Shown: one piece after another, positions 20,965 to 31,757 of the stretch
How positions within the stretch are numbered: the first letter of the stretch is position 1
How the letters are laid out: the number at the start of each line of letters is the position of its first letter
Assembly: GCA_022495995.1 (NCBI GenBank)
Contig: JAFEMH010002565.1
Location: 248,001-312,000, forward strand
Source of the DNA: Adenophora triphylla var. japonica
Taxonomy: Eukaryota; Streptophyta; Magnoliopsida; Asterales; Campanulaceae
Direction: 5' to 3'
Length of the DNA stretch: 64,000 nucleotides
Program-made: the position numbers and the translations under genes
Notes under the pieces: generated by a model
Told to the model about the DNA's origin: nothing
The model's input: the letters and a program-made list of their open reading frames with translations, nothing else
Databases searched by the model: none

Positions 20965-23900
20965 ATGGCATCAAAGAACGTAATTGCTGATTTGAATAAG
21001 GGTGAGAAATTGGATGGCAAAAATTATAGTGTTTGGCAAAGGAAGATCACATACTTGCTAAACGAGTAAGAGGTTCTTGAGAACCTTGACACTGTGATGC
21101 TTGAGCCAGAGATGGGTAGCAATACCATCGCCCAACACCGTCAGAACATGCAGGCTTTTCAGTCATGGGTCAAGAAGGACCGTTGTGCTCGCTTTACTAT
21201 GTTGAGCAGCATGCACAACGACCTGATTGGGCAGTTTGAGAACTGCTCTACTGCTATGGACATGTGGGACCAAATTAAGGCTGCATTTGGTAACACATCT
21301 GCAACAAGGCTTCGTACCTTGATATACAAGTTTGAATCGTATAAGATTGACCAGAAACGATCCATTCCTGATCAGCTACGTGAGTTGTCTGGTATGATTC
21401 GTGAGCTTCGTGCTGCTGGTAGTCTTGTCTGATGAGCAGCAAGTCCAAGCTGTGATTCGTTCACTGCCGGACTCGTGGAGTAAATTGAGGCAGATCCTGA
21501 CTCATACAGACTCCATTCAGACTTTTGCAGATGTTTCCCGTCATGTTGAGCTTGAGGCAGAGCCCCATGAGGCAAGTCGCGCGATGAGTGCTGCGACTCG
21601 TGACCTTGCTCTTGTTACTCTAGATGATCAGTGCAAGCCAAATGGGCAGCGTAAGAATCAGGGTAATAAAGGCAAGAAGGCTCAGAAACTGGGGTCAAAA
21701 GCTGGCAAGATTGCTAAACGCAGAGGCAAGAAGAATATTGCTAAGCAAAAGTGCTACAACTGTGGAACCTTGGGTCATTTTGCTCGGACTTGTCCTGAGC
21801 CCAAGAAGGTACCTCCAAATCCTAGATCTATGCAACTTTGTGTTTGCTCTCATGTTTTATTAGCTGACTCTCTCCCTTAATGGATTGTAGACTCAAGCTC
21901 CACAAAACATGTGACGTGGGATCGTGCGGGATTTGTAGATTATAGGAAGATTCCAGCTGGTACACGAAGCATTTTCATGGGAAATAGCTCGACCGTGGAA
22001 GTCAAAGGGGTTGGCTCATACCAGCTCCTTTTGCGGAATGGACGCAGTTTGACTTTGCATGAAGTACTTTACGCACCTGGAGTTCGCTATAATCTACTTT
22101 CAGTAGTAAAATTGCTAGAAATAGGATATTCTTTTAATTTTAGCGATAGTCAATTGGATATTTGCTTTGACAATATGGTTTTGGGACATGGTTTTTTGTC
22201 AGACAATTTCTTTAAATTAGATTTATTGGATTCTTTATCTTCTGTTAATGCTACTTCTTGTGTGGTATATGATACTTCTAATTCTAAGTTGTGGCATGCT
22301 AGACTTGGACATATAGGAAAGGACAGAATGAGTAGATTGGCTAGAGAAGGACTATTGGGTTCTCTCCCAAAAGTTAATTTACCTGTGTGTGAGCCTTGTT
22401 TGGCGGGAAAAGCCTGCCGAAAGCCTTTTGGTAAGGCTAAAAGGGCCGCACAGCCATTAGAGTTAGTCCATTCAGATATTGCGAACCTATAAATGTAAAA
22501 GCACGCCATGGTGCTTCCTATTTTCTCACTTTTATCGATGACTACACGCGCTATGGTTATGTTTACCTTATTTCTCACCGTCATGAAGCACTTAATTGTT
22601 TTGAGCGCTTCTTGGCAGAGGTAGAGAATCAGAAGGATAAAAGCCTAAAAACTTTAAGAACTGACCGGGGCCGCGAGTACTTGTCTGATCAATTTAAGGG
22701 ATTGTGTGAGAAAAAGGGGATAGTAAGGCAGTTAACGATTCCTGGAACTCCGCAACAAAATGGTGTTGCAGAACGAAGGAATCGTACCTTGTTAGAGATG
22801 GTTAGGTCGATGATGGCACAAGCAAATCTCCCGATTTCGTTTTGGGGTGATGCGCTTATGACTGCCGCGTATATCCTTAATCGAGTGCCTTCTAAATCAG
22901 TCTCTACAACCCCCTACCAATTGTGGAAAGGTGAGCAGCCTAATTTGGGGCATCTACACCCTTGGGGTTGTGCAGGTTATGTCCACAGTACTTCCAATAA
23001 GTTTGGAAAACTTGCCCCTAGAGGAAACAAGTGTGTTTTCATAAGGTATTCTGATACCTCTAAGGGTTATGTAATGTACGGTGGAAAACCTGAAGTTGGG
23101 ATGACTGAAATAGAGTCTCGTGATATCGATTTCATTGAGAATGATTTCCCACAAATCGGTGAAGTCAGAAAGGATTTCGAACTCTTTGAGATGGAGGAAG
23201 AACATTTGACATCTATTGGCGTAGGTGGGGAATTGTCTCAACCTAATCATCAAATGGATCAACATACAGTTGAGCCTGTGGTCGCCAATGAGAGTCAAGA
23301 TGTTCATCCAACTAGGTATGTTGATTCCAGTGGGAGTCTTCCACCAAAGCGAAGAAGTCAACGTGGAAAAATTCCTCGTCGTCGATTTGAGATCGAAGGG
23401 GAATCTTTTCTATGTGAAGCTTTAGACGCTTGTGAACCTACTTCATTCAAAGAAGCAATTTCTTCACCTAAGAGTGATGAATGGACATCTGCTATGAAAG
23501 ATGAAATTTCCTCTATGTACAAGAATCAGGTTTGGGAGTTGGTTGATCTTCCGCCTGGGCGTAAGGCAATTGGAAACAAGTGGGTTTTCAAGGTCAAGCG
23601 CAAGGCAGACGGATCAATTGACAAGTATAAGGCACGCCTTGTGGCGAAAGGCTATACCCAAAAGGAGGGTCTAGACTATGAAGAGACATTCTCCCCGGTG
23701 GTGAGATTTTCTTCAGTTCGCCTTATTCTCACTATAGTAGCACATATGGATTTAGAACTTTTCCAAATGGATGTTAAAACTGCATTTCTCAATGGGGAAC
23801 TAGGTGAAGAGATCTATATGACTCAACCAAAGGGTTTTGAAGTCAAGGAACATGAGCGCAAAGTGTGTCGCCTCAAACATTCCATATATGGACTCAAGCA

Positions 23901-25009
23901 ATCATCTAGACAGTGGTATATTCGCTTTCACCAGGCAATAACCTCAATTGACTTTGTGATGATTGAGGAAGACCATTGTGTGTACGTTAAACGGGCCAAG
24001 GGAAAGATCTTAATCTTATCATTATACGTTGATGATATACTACTTGCCGGGAATGACATGGAGATGATAAATGCCACTAAAGAGTGGTTATCTTCATCAT
24101 TCGAGATGAAAGACTTTGGTGAAGCAAATTATGTGCTTGGAGTTAAGGTCATTAGAGATCGTTCAAAGAAACTTCTTGGTTTGTCTCAAGAGACTTACAT
24201 AAAGAGAGTTTTAGAACGTTTTGGTATGACTAACTCAAAATCCGTTGTCACTCCAATGGAAAAAGGTTGTATCCTTAGTACAAGCCAATGCCCTAAGAAT
24301 GAAGAAGAGAAGAGAAGAGAAGAGAAGAATGACTAACACCCCTTATGCAGTGGCAGTTGGGTGCTTGATGTATGCGATGTTATGCACCCATCCTGACCTT
24401 TGTCATGCAGTTGGAATTTTAAGTAGATTCCAAAGCAACCCTGGCCCCGCACATCGGGCAAAGGTCAAGAGGGTTCTTCGCTATTTGAGCGGATCAGCAA
24501 ATATGGTTCTTTGTTATCGAGGTGGGGACTTGAGCCTAAAAGGGTACACTGATGCGGATTGGGCTGGAGATGTAGATGAACGTAAATCTACTTCAGGTTA
24601 TGCATTTCTGCTTGGTGGTGGAGCTATTTCTTGGAGTAGCAAGAAACAGGAAAGCATATCCCTTTCCACGATGGAGTCAGAATACATTGCTTGCTCAGCA
24701 GCTGTTCAGGAAGCTGTTTGGTTAAGGAGGTTCTTACAACATCTTGATGTCACACCTAATGTGAATGGTCCTGTACATATTACCTATGATAGCATGGCTG
24801 CTTTAGGGTTTGCCAAGGACCCTAAGTACCATAGTAGGACCAAACACATTGACATTAAGTACCATTTCACTAGAGACATGATTACAGAAGGAAAGGTGGT
24901 TCTTAAGTATATTCCTACTGAGAGCATGTTAGCTGACCCTATGACTAAGCCTCTGACCAGAGAGACTTTTCAGAAACATATGACGTGTTTAGGGCTTCGT
25001 AGGATTTGA
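20965..25009 (+). pseudogene. Gag-pol polyprotein of copia element 1
   Basis: The ATG at 20965 opens gag (KLDGKNYSVWQRKITYLL). A zinc knuckle follows (CYNCGTLGHFARTC, ~21755-21796), then protease with DSSST in place of the usual DSG(A/C)T at ~21890. Next come the pre-integrase LWHARLGHIG, integrase (TDRGREYLS, PGTPQQNGVAERRNR), RT (VDVKTAFLNG-type block, then YVDDILLAGND) and RNase H (YTDADWAGD, ISLSTMESEY). Breaks: TAA at 21067-21069, a frameshift near 21430, TAA at 21878-21880, a one-base loss near 22485, and a frameshift in an AGAAG run near 24310. The protease change would by itself be damaging. No functional product is expected. Confidence 0.92.
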
Positions 25010-26107
25010 TTAGTTATTTTTGAACACCTTGCAGACATTATTATATTCATTATTGTTTAGAATTTAATACATATTTTTCATTTCCATTCCTTGTTGAGTT
25101 TATGGGATGTTTATTGATTGAAAATTATGTGGTATACATTTTAATTGAAAAGATGTTTGAAGGACTAGAATTGGCCCTCTCACACGGGTAATTCGCCTTG
25201 TCATTATATGAGCGAGCAAGATGAGATAATAATGTATTTGACACTTAAAGGGGGTGTCAAATGACATTATAATATATCGCCTTAACATACGGTTAAGATG
25301 AGACCTATTTTATATAGATCAATTCGAAGTGTTTAGTTCATAACTTCGAATGTCCTTGTGAAAGTCCGAATGTGAGACCTTAAAGAGGCACTATGAGAGT
25401 GACTGCTTTCGAGGACTCAGGTTAGATGCCATGAGGGCAACTAGACTAAGATTCGTACGATGTTAGAGTATGACATTCCCAATTCGAGTGAGAGTTCCAT
25501 CGTAGCATACATTTCATACTGTATGTGACTATAATTCGACCTCAGAAAGTGATTGAATGATCCCTGCTTCATCACTGTGTGAGTTCTAGTGATCAATATG
25601 TGATCACATTATGCCCTATGTGACTTAGAACTATGTCGAGAATCCAAAGATTAATGATGCTGCTTTGACATGCCGACCTAAGGGCTTTGCACTTACAGTC
25701 AGCCTCGCGGAGCATTGTTGGGAAAGCTGTTAATCTAAATATAATTGGCATGAGGGTCTAAGGAAGACAATTATGATATACATCTCTATTTAGTGACTCA
25801 ATGTCCGGACGATCATATTGAACACACGGTTCAAAAGGTTGATCTTGAGCACATAAACTGATTGGGGTTTAAACATCGTTTATGAGGGATTAAAGATGTT
25901 TAAATTGATGTAATCATAATGTCTGGGGCATAGACGAGTTTTTGACTAAGGAGGATGTGCTATGTTGGTATATGGTATTTGATATAGCACTCCTACCCTT
26001 TTATACTTTTCTCGTCTGGTCACACGCCTTACTTCCTGTATGAAGAGATGAGTATTCAACGAGTCTTGAGAATGTATATGGCATATCCCATTTGACCGAG
26101 TGGGAGA
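25010..26107 (+). other. 3' untranslated region and polypurine tract of copia element 1
   Basis: About 1.1 kb of non-coding sequence ends in GAGTGGGAGA (26098-26107), the polypurine tract just before the 3' LTR. Confidence 0.7.
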
Positions 26108-26524
26108 TGTTAGACACGTGATTTATTATCCCTAACTAACTGATGCGTTCAAACTGGGATAAGGGGAATTTGGAGGATAAGTCAAATAGAAACTCTTATG
26201 TGAATGAGACTCTATGACTTAGTCCAACCAGTATTCTATAAATTGGGTCTCTATGGAAACCAACTTATACACAACACGTAATATTTCATATACTCCTCAG
26301 ACTGAGAAATACTATCTCTGGCAACCATCAAGTGCCTAGGATTTGAGAGTGGAACAACATTCAATATCCATCTTGTGATATTGAATCGGACGAGAAGAGG
26401 TGGTGATTGCAGAATCAAGACGATCGTGGTTCGTAGCACAAGCGAAATCTTCCGCACAACGAGCTTCGGATTTAATATATAAGGTATTCCGAGAACTCGT
26501 AGATAACTTATGTGTTTTCCTTCA
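26108..26524 (+). repeat. 3' LTR of copia element 1
   Basis: It begins TGTTAG, ends CTTCA and is followed by GGACC, the second copy of the TSD. It carries TATAAAT at 26237-26243. This copy keeps C or G at most sites where the 5' copy has T or A. Confidence 0.92.
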
Positions 26525-26900
26525 GGACCTATCAAAACTATCTGCCCCTTGTTTCCACCTAAACGGCCAAGACAATCTCGTTATGGTTGTTCACACCAGC
26601 TGACTTGAAAAACAAAGACAACAATTATCCACTTTTCCGCTATGCAATAGACATCCTATTCCAACCTTATTGTAATTACAAGGAAATTTCATCCACCGGT
26701 ACTTGGAGATGGCCAAACGGGCCGACCCGTCTCGACTCGGTCCGTGTGGATCAATCCGCGGACGGGACGGGATGAGGCCCGTCTGTCCATTTGATGAAAC
26801 GGGTCTAAACTCGGCCCGACCCATTTTACCTGGTTCAAGCCCGCCCGTTTGGCCCGTATCAAACTGGTTTCCTTTTTTTTTTTTTAATAAGGTCCACACG
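26525..26900. other. Displaced upstream flank of the PPR gene, and a GC-rich block
   Basis: By the TSD, 26525 onward was next to 19082 before the copia insertion, so this should hold the original PPR promoter side. At ~26715-26870 there is a GC-rich run full of GGCCCG, CCCGTC and ACGGG words in AT-rich surroundings. This is a pattern I know from plant intergenic repeats, but I cannot name it. Confidence 0.5.
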
Positions 26901-27380
26901 GATCACCATTTATTTAATTTTAATTTTTTTATTAATTTTTTATTGACTAGAAAATAATATTTTAGACTTTGTTTACTACTGATATTTTTTTCAAAAAGGT
27001 ATATAAAAAAAGATAAAAAAAAAAAAACTAAACAAACGAAAGTATATAAAAAAAAAGAGGGACGGACTACCCTTTATTTATTTTTTATAAGTTTTTATTG
27101 ACTAGGAAATAATATTTTAGACTTTTGTTTACTACTGATATTTTTTACAAAAAGATATATAAAAAAAATAAAAAAAAACTAAACAAAAACGAAAGTACAT
27201 AAAATAAAAGAGGGACGGACTACCCTTTATTTATTTTTTGATTTTTTATAAATTTTTTATTGACTAGAAAATAATATTTTAGATTTTTTTTACTACTGAT
27301 ATTTTTTACAAAAATATATTAAAAAAAGATAAAAAAAAAAAAAAATTAAACAAACGAAAGTATATAAAAGAAAAGGCATA
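26900..27380. repeat. AT-rich tandem repeat, three ~155-162 bp units
   Basis: The phrase TATTGACTAG(A/G)AAATAATA recurs at 26941, 27096 and 27258. Each is followed by TTTACTACTGATATTTTTT, a poly-A tract and GAAAGTA(C/T)ATAAAA. The first two units share GAGGGACGGACTACCC between them. There is no coding potential. Confidence 0.8.
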
Positions 27381-27389
27381 TATTTCTTC

Positions 27390-27540
27390 TTTAAACCTAA
27401 ACCCTATATTATATACCTAAACTCTAAAGTATATACCACTATACACTAAATTATAAACCTTAAACCCTATATATCCCGTACCCTAACCCCTATACCTTAA
27501 ATCATATTTATATCCTAATCCCTATACCTTAAATCATATA
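27390..27540. repeat. Degenerate CCCTAWA telomere-like repeat, first part
   Basis: Words such as AAACCCTATA, CCTAAAC and CCCTAACCCC run in irregular tandem. They resemble the plant telomere strand CCCTAAA but are far too degenerate for a live telomere. The tract is split by the Stowaway element and resumes at 27816. Confidence 0.6.
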
Positions 27541-27815
27541 CTCCCTCTGTCCCATTACAAATTGCACACTTTTTTCATTGGGCGTCCCATTACAAATTGC
27601 ACACTTCTTAAAATGGCAAAGAATCTTAACTATTCCACCCACTTATTCTCTCTCCTACATTACTTTTATACTCACAACACCAATCAAATCACTATTTCCT
27701 ACCTCACTTTCTCTCTCCAACCTCACTTTTAATACTCACAACATTTTCTCCATTATTTTTTTCCTTAATTCCCATGCAAAAAGTAACTGTTCAATTTCTA
27801 CCGGGACGGAGGGAG
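27541..27815. mobile_element. Stowaway-type MITE 1
   Basis: The ends are CTCCCTCTGTCCCATTAC and, reverse-complemented, CTCCCTCCGTCCCGG, with TA on both sides (27539-27540-type ATA and 27816-27817). The size, 275 bp, is normal for Stowaway, a non-autonomous Tc1/mariner type. An 84-residue open frame inside is chance. Confidence 0.85.
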
Positions 27816-27915
27816 TATCTAATATACCCTAAATCTTGTAATATATACCATTCGCTAAACACTAAACCCTAAACCCTATATGTCTCATACCCTTACCCAT
27901 ATACCTTAAATCATA
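27816..27915. repeat. Degenerate CCCTAWA telomere-like repeat, second part
   Basis: It continues the tract interrupted by the MITE (AAACCCTAAACCCTATATG and similar). The copia RT fragment starts right after it. Confidence 0.6.
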
Positions 27916-27923
27916 TTTATACT

Positions 27924-28177
27924 TACAAGGCTAGGCTTGTAGCAAAGGGATATAGGCAAATTTATGGTGTTGACTATGATGAAACCTTTTCGCCAGTTGC
28001 AATGCTTAAGTCTGTTAGAATTTTAATTGTCATAGCGCCATATTACGACTATGAGATATGTCAAAACAGCTTTCCTAAATGGGAAGCTACTTGAGGATGT
28101 GTATATGACACAGCCTGAAGGGTTTGTCGATCTGATAAATTCTAATAAAGTATGCAAGTTGCAAAGATCCATATATA
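27924..28177 (+). pseudogene. Copia reverse-transcriptase fragment
   Basis: Translation gives KARLVAKGYRQIYGVDYDET, FSPVAMLKSVR and, after a short disrupted piece, VKTAFLNGKLLEDVYMTQPE then VCKLQRSIY. This is about 85 residues of the copia RT N-terminal half. It has no LTR, no flanking pol sequence and at least one frame break. It is a stray remnant inside satellite DNA. Confidence 0.8.
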
Positions 28178-28510
28178 ACTTTTTTATATAACTTTTTGAA
28201 AAATACTTCAATGCTAAAAAATGTCCAAAATATTTATTTATATTCATAAAAAAATAAATATACATTTATAAATAAAAATTAAAGAATTTTACCTGTCCCT
28301 GATTTCTTTATTATACTTTCATTTGTTTAGTTTTTTTTTCTAACTTTTTTTATTTAACTTTTTGAAAAAAACTTCAATACTAAAAAATATACAAAATATT
28401 TATTTATATTCATAAAAAATAAAAAAAACTATACATTTATAAATAAAAATTAAAGAATTTTACCCGTCTCTGATTTTTTTATTATACTTTCATTTGTTTA
28501 TTTTTTTCTC
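28178..28510. repeat. AT-rich direct duplication, two ~165-bp copies
   Basis: The sequence ATAACTTTTTGAAAAATACT ... TCATTTGTTTAG at ~28190-28330 is repeated with small changes at ~28360-28502. No genes. Confidence 0.75.
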
Positions 28511-28557
28511 AAATAATTTTTTAATCCATAAAAAAATTTAAAAAAATAAAAAAATAT

Positions 28558-29272
28558 ATGCTATAGGGTATAGGGTATAGGATATAGTATATAGGGCATA
28601 GAGTATAGAGTATAGGATATAATATATAGTATATAGGGTATAGGGTATAGTATATAGGGTATAGAGTGTAGGGTATAGGGCATAGGGTATAGTATATAAG
28701 GCATATGATATAATATATAGGGTATAGAGTGTAGGGTATAGGGTATAATATATAGGGTATAGAGTATAAGGTATATTATATAGGGCATAGGGTATAGTTA
28801 ATAGGGTATAGGGTATAGTATAGAGGGTATAGAATATAGGGTATAGGATATAGTGGCACAAAGATATAGGGCATGATAGGTTAGGGGTATAAGATATAGT
28901 GGTATGGGTATAGTATATAGGGTATATTATATAGGGTATAGAGTATAGGATATAGTATATAGGGTATAGGGTATAGTATATAGGGTATATAATATAGGAT
29001 ATAGTATATAGGGTATAGAGTGTAGGGTGTAGGGTATAGGGCATAGGGTATAGGATATAGGGTATAGTATATAGGGTATAGAGTATAGGGTATAGGGTAT
29101 AGTATATAGGGTATAGAGTATAGGATATAGTATATAGGGTATAGTATATAAGGTATAGTATATAGGGTATAGAGTATATGATATAGTATATAGGGTATAG
29201 TATATAGGGTATAGGGTATATAGTATAGGGTATATTATATAGGGTATAGGGTATAGTATATAGGGTATAGTT
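28558..29272. repeat. TATAGGG minisatellite (telomere-like)
   Basis: About 715 bp consist almost wholly of TATAGGG, GTATAGAG and TATAGTA words, roughly a hundred 7-bp-based units. The unit is one base from the plant telomere repeat TTTAGGG. Long minus-strand frames here translate only to repeated Y, T, L, I and P and are not genes. Confidence 0.9.
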
Positions 29273-29643
29273 ATTATTGTTGTTCTAAAGTATTTTTTTC
29301 TAATTTATAACTATTATCATTATTTCTAACATGTATTATTCAATTATTACTTATTATTAATAATTTATAGTATTGGTAATGATACTTTTCTAGATATTTA
29401 CTTATTTTATTACTAATTACTATTACTGTTATAATTATTTAATATTTTTATTTTTGTCGATTATTATGATGAGATAATATTATTTTATAGTTTAAATTAT
29501 TATTATTATTAATTATTTTTATTAATTATTATAATCATTAAGAATTTTTTTGTGAAATATAAATAAATATAATAGGTAACACACAAGTATTTACATGGAT
29601 CATTATTTAAGCAACATCTTTACCATTAAATGCATCACATCCA
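29273..29643. other. AT-rich spacer
   Basis: Very AT-rich sequence with ATTATT runs. No gene or defined repeat recognised. Confidence 0.5.
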
Positions 29644-30100
29644 TTGGTTAAATCTATACCATTAATAACACTCAAATCTAATGGTCCTAATTCACTTACT
29701 TCCACCAAACAAAACCCTACCTACTCCTATAATCTCTCTGCCTCCCTCTCATCTATCTCTCTAACTCTTCTCTCTTTCCAGCACCCTACCCACACCACTA
29801 CCCTTCATCGTCTCCGGCGACGGCAACGGCAACGGTGGCTCCGCCCATCGCCACTTTCTCGACTGTGTCGCTTCTCCACCTACCCTCACGCCCTAACCAA
29901 CGCCATCTTCGCCACAGATTTGGGTCATCTACGTCTCCTTCTCTCTCTCCGCACACTCCGTCTCTCCGTCATCTCTCCGTCATCGTCTCCGGCGATGGTG
30001 ACCGAATGGTGTTTCTTCAATTTCGTTTTGATTTCTTCAATCTCTCCACACACCCCGTCTCTCTCTCAGATATGATTTCGTCCCATTGTTGATTTTTGTT
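29644..30100 (+). other. C/T-rich segment, possible captured 5' end of a gene
   Basis: The sequence suddenly becomes C/T-rich with TCTCTC runs and CGTCTCCGGCGACGG words, like the 5' UTR and start of many plant genes. A 143-residue frame is open but Ser/Leu/Arg-rich without a domain. It lies inside what may be a CACTA element, and such elements often capture gene pieces. Confidence 0.3.
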
Positions 30101-30357
30101 TTGAAGAAACTTAATTTATCAAGTTTTTCACTTTTTGATTTATTTTTTAAAAAATCTCTCTTGTTGATATACATTTGATGATGGTGACGGTGGTATTGGT
30201 GGATGGATGGTGGTGGTGAATGGTGGTGTGTAACGGGTGAAATATGAAAAACTTGTTTGAGAATAAAAAATGTTAAGGGACTGATTTAAGAATAAAAAAA
30301 GTTAAGGGACTGATTTGAGAATAAAATAAGTTAAGGGATTAATTTGAAAATAAATAA

Positions 30358-30361
<4 letters not shown>

Positions 30362-30418
<57 letters not shown>
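30362..30418. repeat. (TA)n microsatellite
   Basis: An uninterrupted run of about 28 TA dinucleotides. Confidence 0.97.
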
Positions 30419-30423
<5 letters not shown>

Positions 30424-30429
30424 TTTAAT

Positions 30430-30838
30430 AAAAAATATCAAATTAGCGATGGAAATATCCGTCGGTAATTTGGTATATCAAAAATAAAAAATATTGAAAA
30501 ATTTAATTTAATTATAGCGACGGAATTATTTGTCGGTAAATCCCTCGTTAATTTGGTTGTGAAGTAGGAATTACACATTACCGACAGAAATTTATGTCGC
30601 TTAAACAATCAATTTGTCGGCTTTTTTTCAACAGTAGCGACGGAATTTTTAAGATAGCGACGGAATAATCCGTCGTTAAATTAATGACGGCCAATTAAAT
30701 ATGTCGTTATCATTTAGCGACAAGGGTTTTAACGACGGAATTTTCCGTCGCTAATCCATAGGTAAATGCCTTTAGCGACGGATTTTTCCTCTTTAGCGAC
30801 AGAAATTTTCATCGCTAAAACGTGATTTTCTTGTAGTG
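30430..30838. mobile_element. Right end of a CACTA (En/Spm) transposon with subterminal repeats
   Basis: The reverse complement of 30821-30838 is CACTACAAGAAAATCACG, a standard plant CACTA terminus. The preceding ~390 bp hold many GCGACGGAA / TTCCGTCGCTA words in both orientations, which are the subterminal repeats bound by this transposase type. No left CACTA end is found upstream in the window and there is no transposase. It is therefore either a truncated element or one whose left end has diverged. Confidence 0.85.
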
Positions 30839-31740
30839 TTGCTAGAGATCACTTATGTCTTGTGAGGTTGATGTTTCAACTCACTACCAACATAAAATAT
30901 AAATCCTAAAGGGTCACACACAAAGAACGGATTGAAATTGGGTCAAATATGGAACTGGTCAACTGGGCGACCGCCGGTGAGCACAGTGGGTGACCGCCCA
31001 CAAGTCAACTGTTCACTTGGGCGACCGTCGAGGTAGGTTTGGGCGACCGCACACAAGGTTTTTCGAAAACAACAAAAGTTTATGTTCTGCTGGGCGACCG
31101 ACGGGGTATTGTGGGCGACCGCCCAACCCAGTTTTTGAAAGCAATAAAAAGGATGTATAGCTGGGCGGCCGCCGAGAACCATGTGGGCGACCGCCCAGCC
31201 CCTATTTCAGCTTTTCCGTTTTGGCTTTGGATTAGTGTTTTTCTCCCTAACAGTTATGGATATTTATAAAGTATAAATAGCCTCTTTTGCCTCAGCCATA
31301 ACACACGAAATTTAGGTCTTGAGAAATACAAATCTCTTGATTTTGATTACGAATCAAATATCAAAACACCCTAGATTTAATTTCATATTAGCCATAGATT
31401 GTTGAAAAGTGTTTTCAATAATCGGGGATCATCTAGCAATCCAACAAGATTCGATCTTGGTTCGTTCGCGTGTGGATTACCGATATAAGGTGATTGCTTT
31501 ATTATCTAAAGCTTGAAGGCCTAGCATTGTTGATTCATCACAAGGAAGAACAAGGAAGAAGATCAAAGTTTCATCTACAACTCAAAAGGTGAATTACGAA
31601 TCGTATATGAAAGACAAACTCGCAACCAAGGTTAGTAAATCTATTTCATAGTTTTAATCTCTTCATGTTAGACAGATTCATGGCTAGGGTTTTGTAATTT
31701 GCTAAATCTTTCGTTGCGCATGTTACCCCAAAACCCAACA
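30837..31740 (+). repeat. 5' LTR of copia element G
   Basis: The right border is fixed by CCCAACA followed by a tRNA-Met-type PBS at 31742. A TATA box lies at 31272-31279 (GTATAAATAGCC). The left border is inferred at TGTTGCTAG, which overlaps the last two bases of the CACTA end. Another TG at 30857 is possible. The U3 part holds four pairs of GGGCGACCG-type palindromes. Confidence 0.7.
30964..31196 (+). promoter_or_regulatory. Paired palindrome array in U3 of element G
   Basis: Eight sites share GGGCGACCG, at about 30964/30988, 31018/31041, 31092/31113 and 31163/31185. Within a pair the spacing is 21-24 bp. The left partner is usually a broken palindrome (GGGCGACCGNCG) and the right partner a full one (GGGCGACCGCCC). 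The array ends about 75 bp before the TATA box. Function is unknown; a protein-binding array is an inference. Confidence 0.7.
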
Positions 31741-31741
31741 G

Positions 31742-31757
31742 TGGTATCAGAGTCGCG
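31742..31757 (+). other. Primer-binding site of copia element G
   Basis: TGGTATCAGAGTCGCG, close to the initiator tRNA-Met complement with T for C at position 12, one base after the LTR. Confidence 0.8.

Larger units (their letters stand above)
19087..26524 (+). mobile_element. Copia element 1, complete but inactivated
   Basis: A 7.4-kb Ty1/copia retrotransposon with ~418-bp LTRs, a 5-bp TSD (GGACC), a tRNA-iMet PBS, a polypurine tract and a full gag-protease-integrase-RT-RNase H order. At least two in-frame stops and three frame changes break the single polyprotein frame. The LTRs differ at over 20 sites, so it is older than element A. It lies in divergent orientation right upstream of the PPR gene. 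Confidence 0.93.

Noticed and set aside
27578..27832. 84-residue ORF
   Set aside because: Lies entirely within a Stowaway MITE and has no domain.
28538..29044. Long minus-strand ORFs rich in Y, T, L, I and P
   Set aside because: They are translations of the TATAGGG minisatellite.
28558..29272. True telomere or chromosome end
   Set aside because: The unit is TATAGGG with many variants, and complex sequence continues for over 30 kb on both sides.
29644..30092. Host gene with 143-residue product
   Set aside because: Low-complexity Ser/Leu/Arg translation, two overlapping frames equally open, and no continuing exon; probably a captured fragment.
30430..30838. Second member of the GC-palindrome class
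   Set aside because: The GCGACGGAA/TTCCGTCGC words are the known type of CACTA subterminal repeats and need no new explanation.
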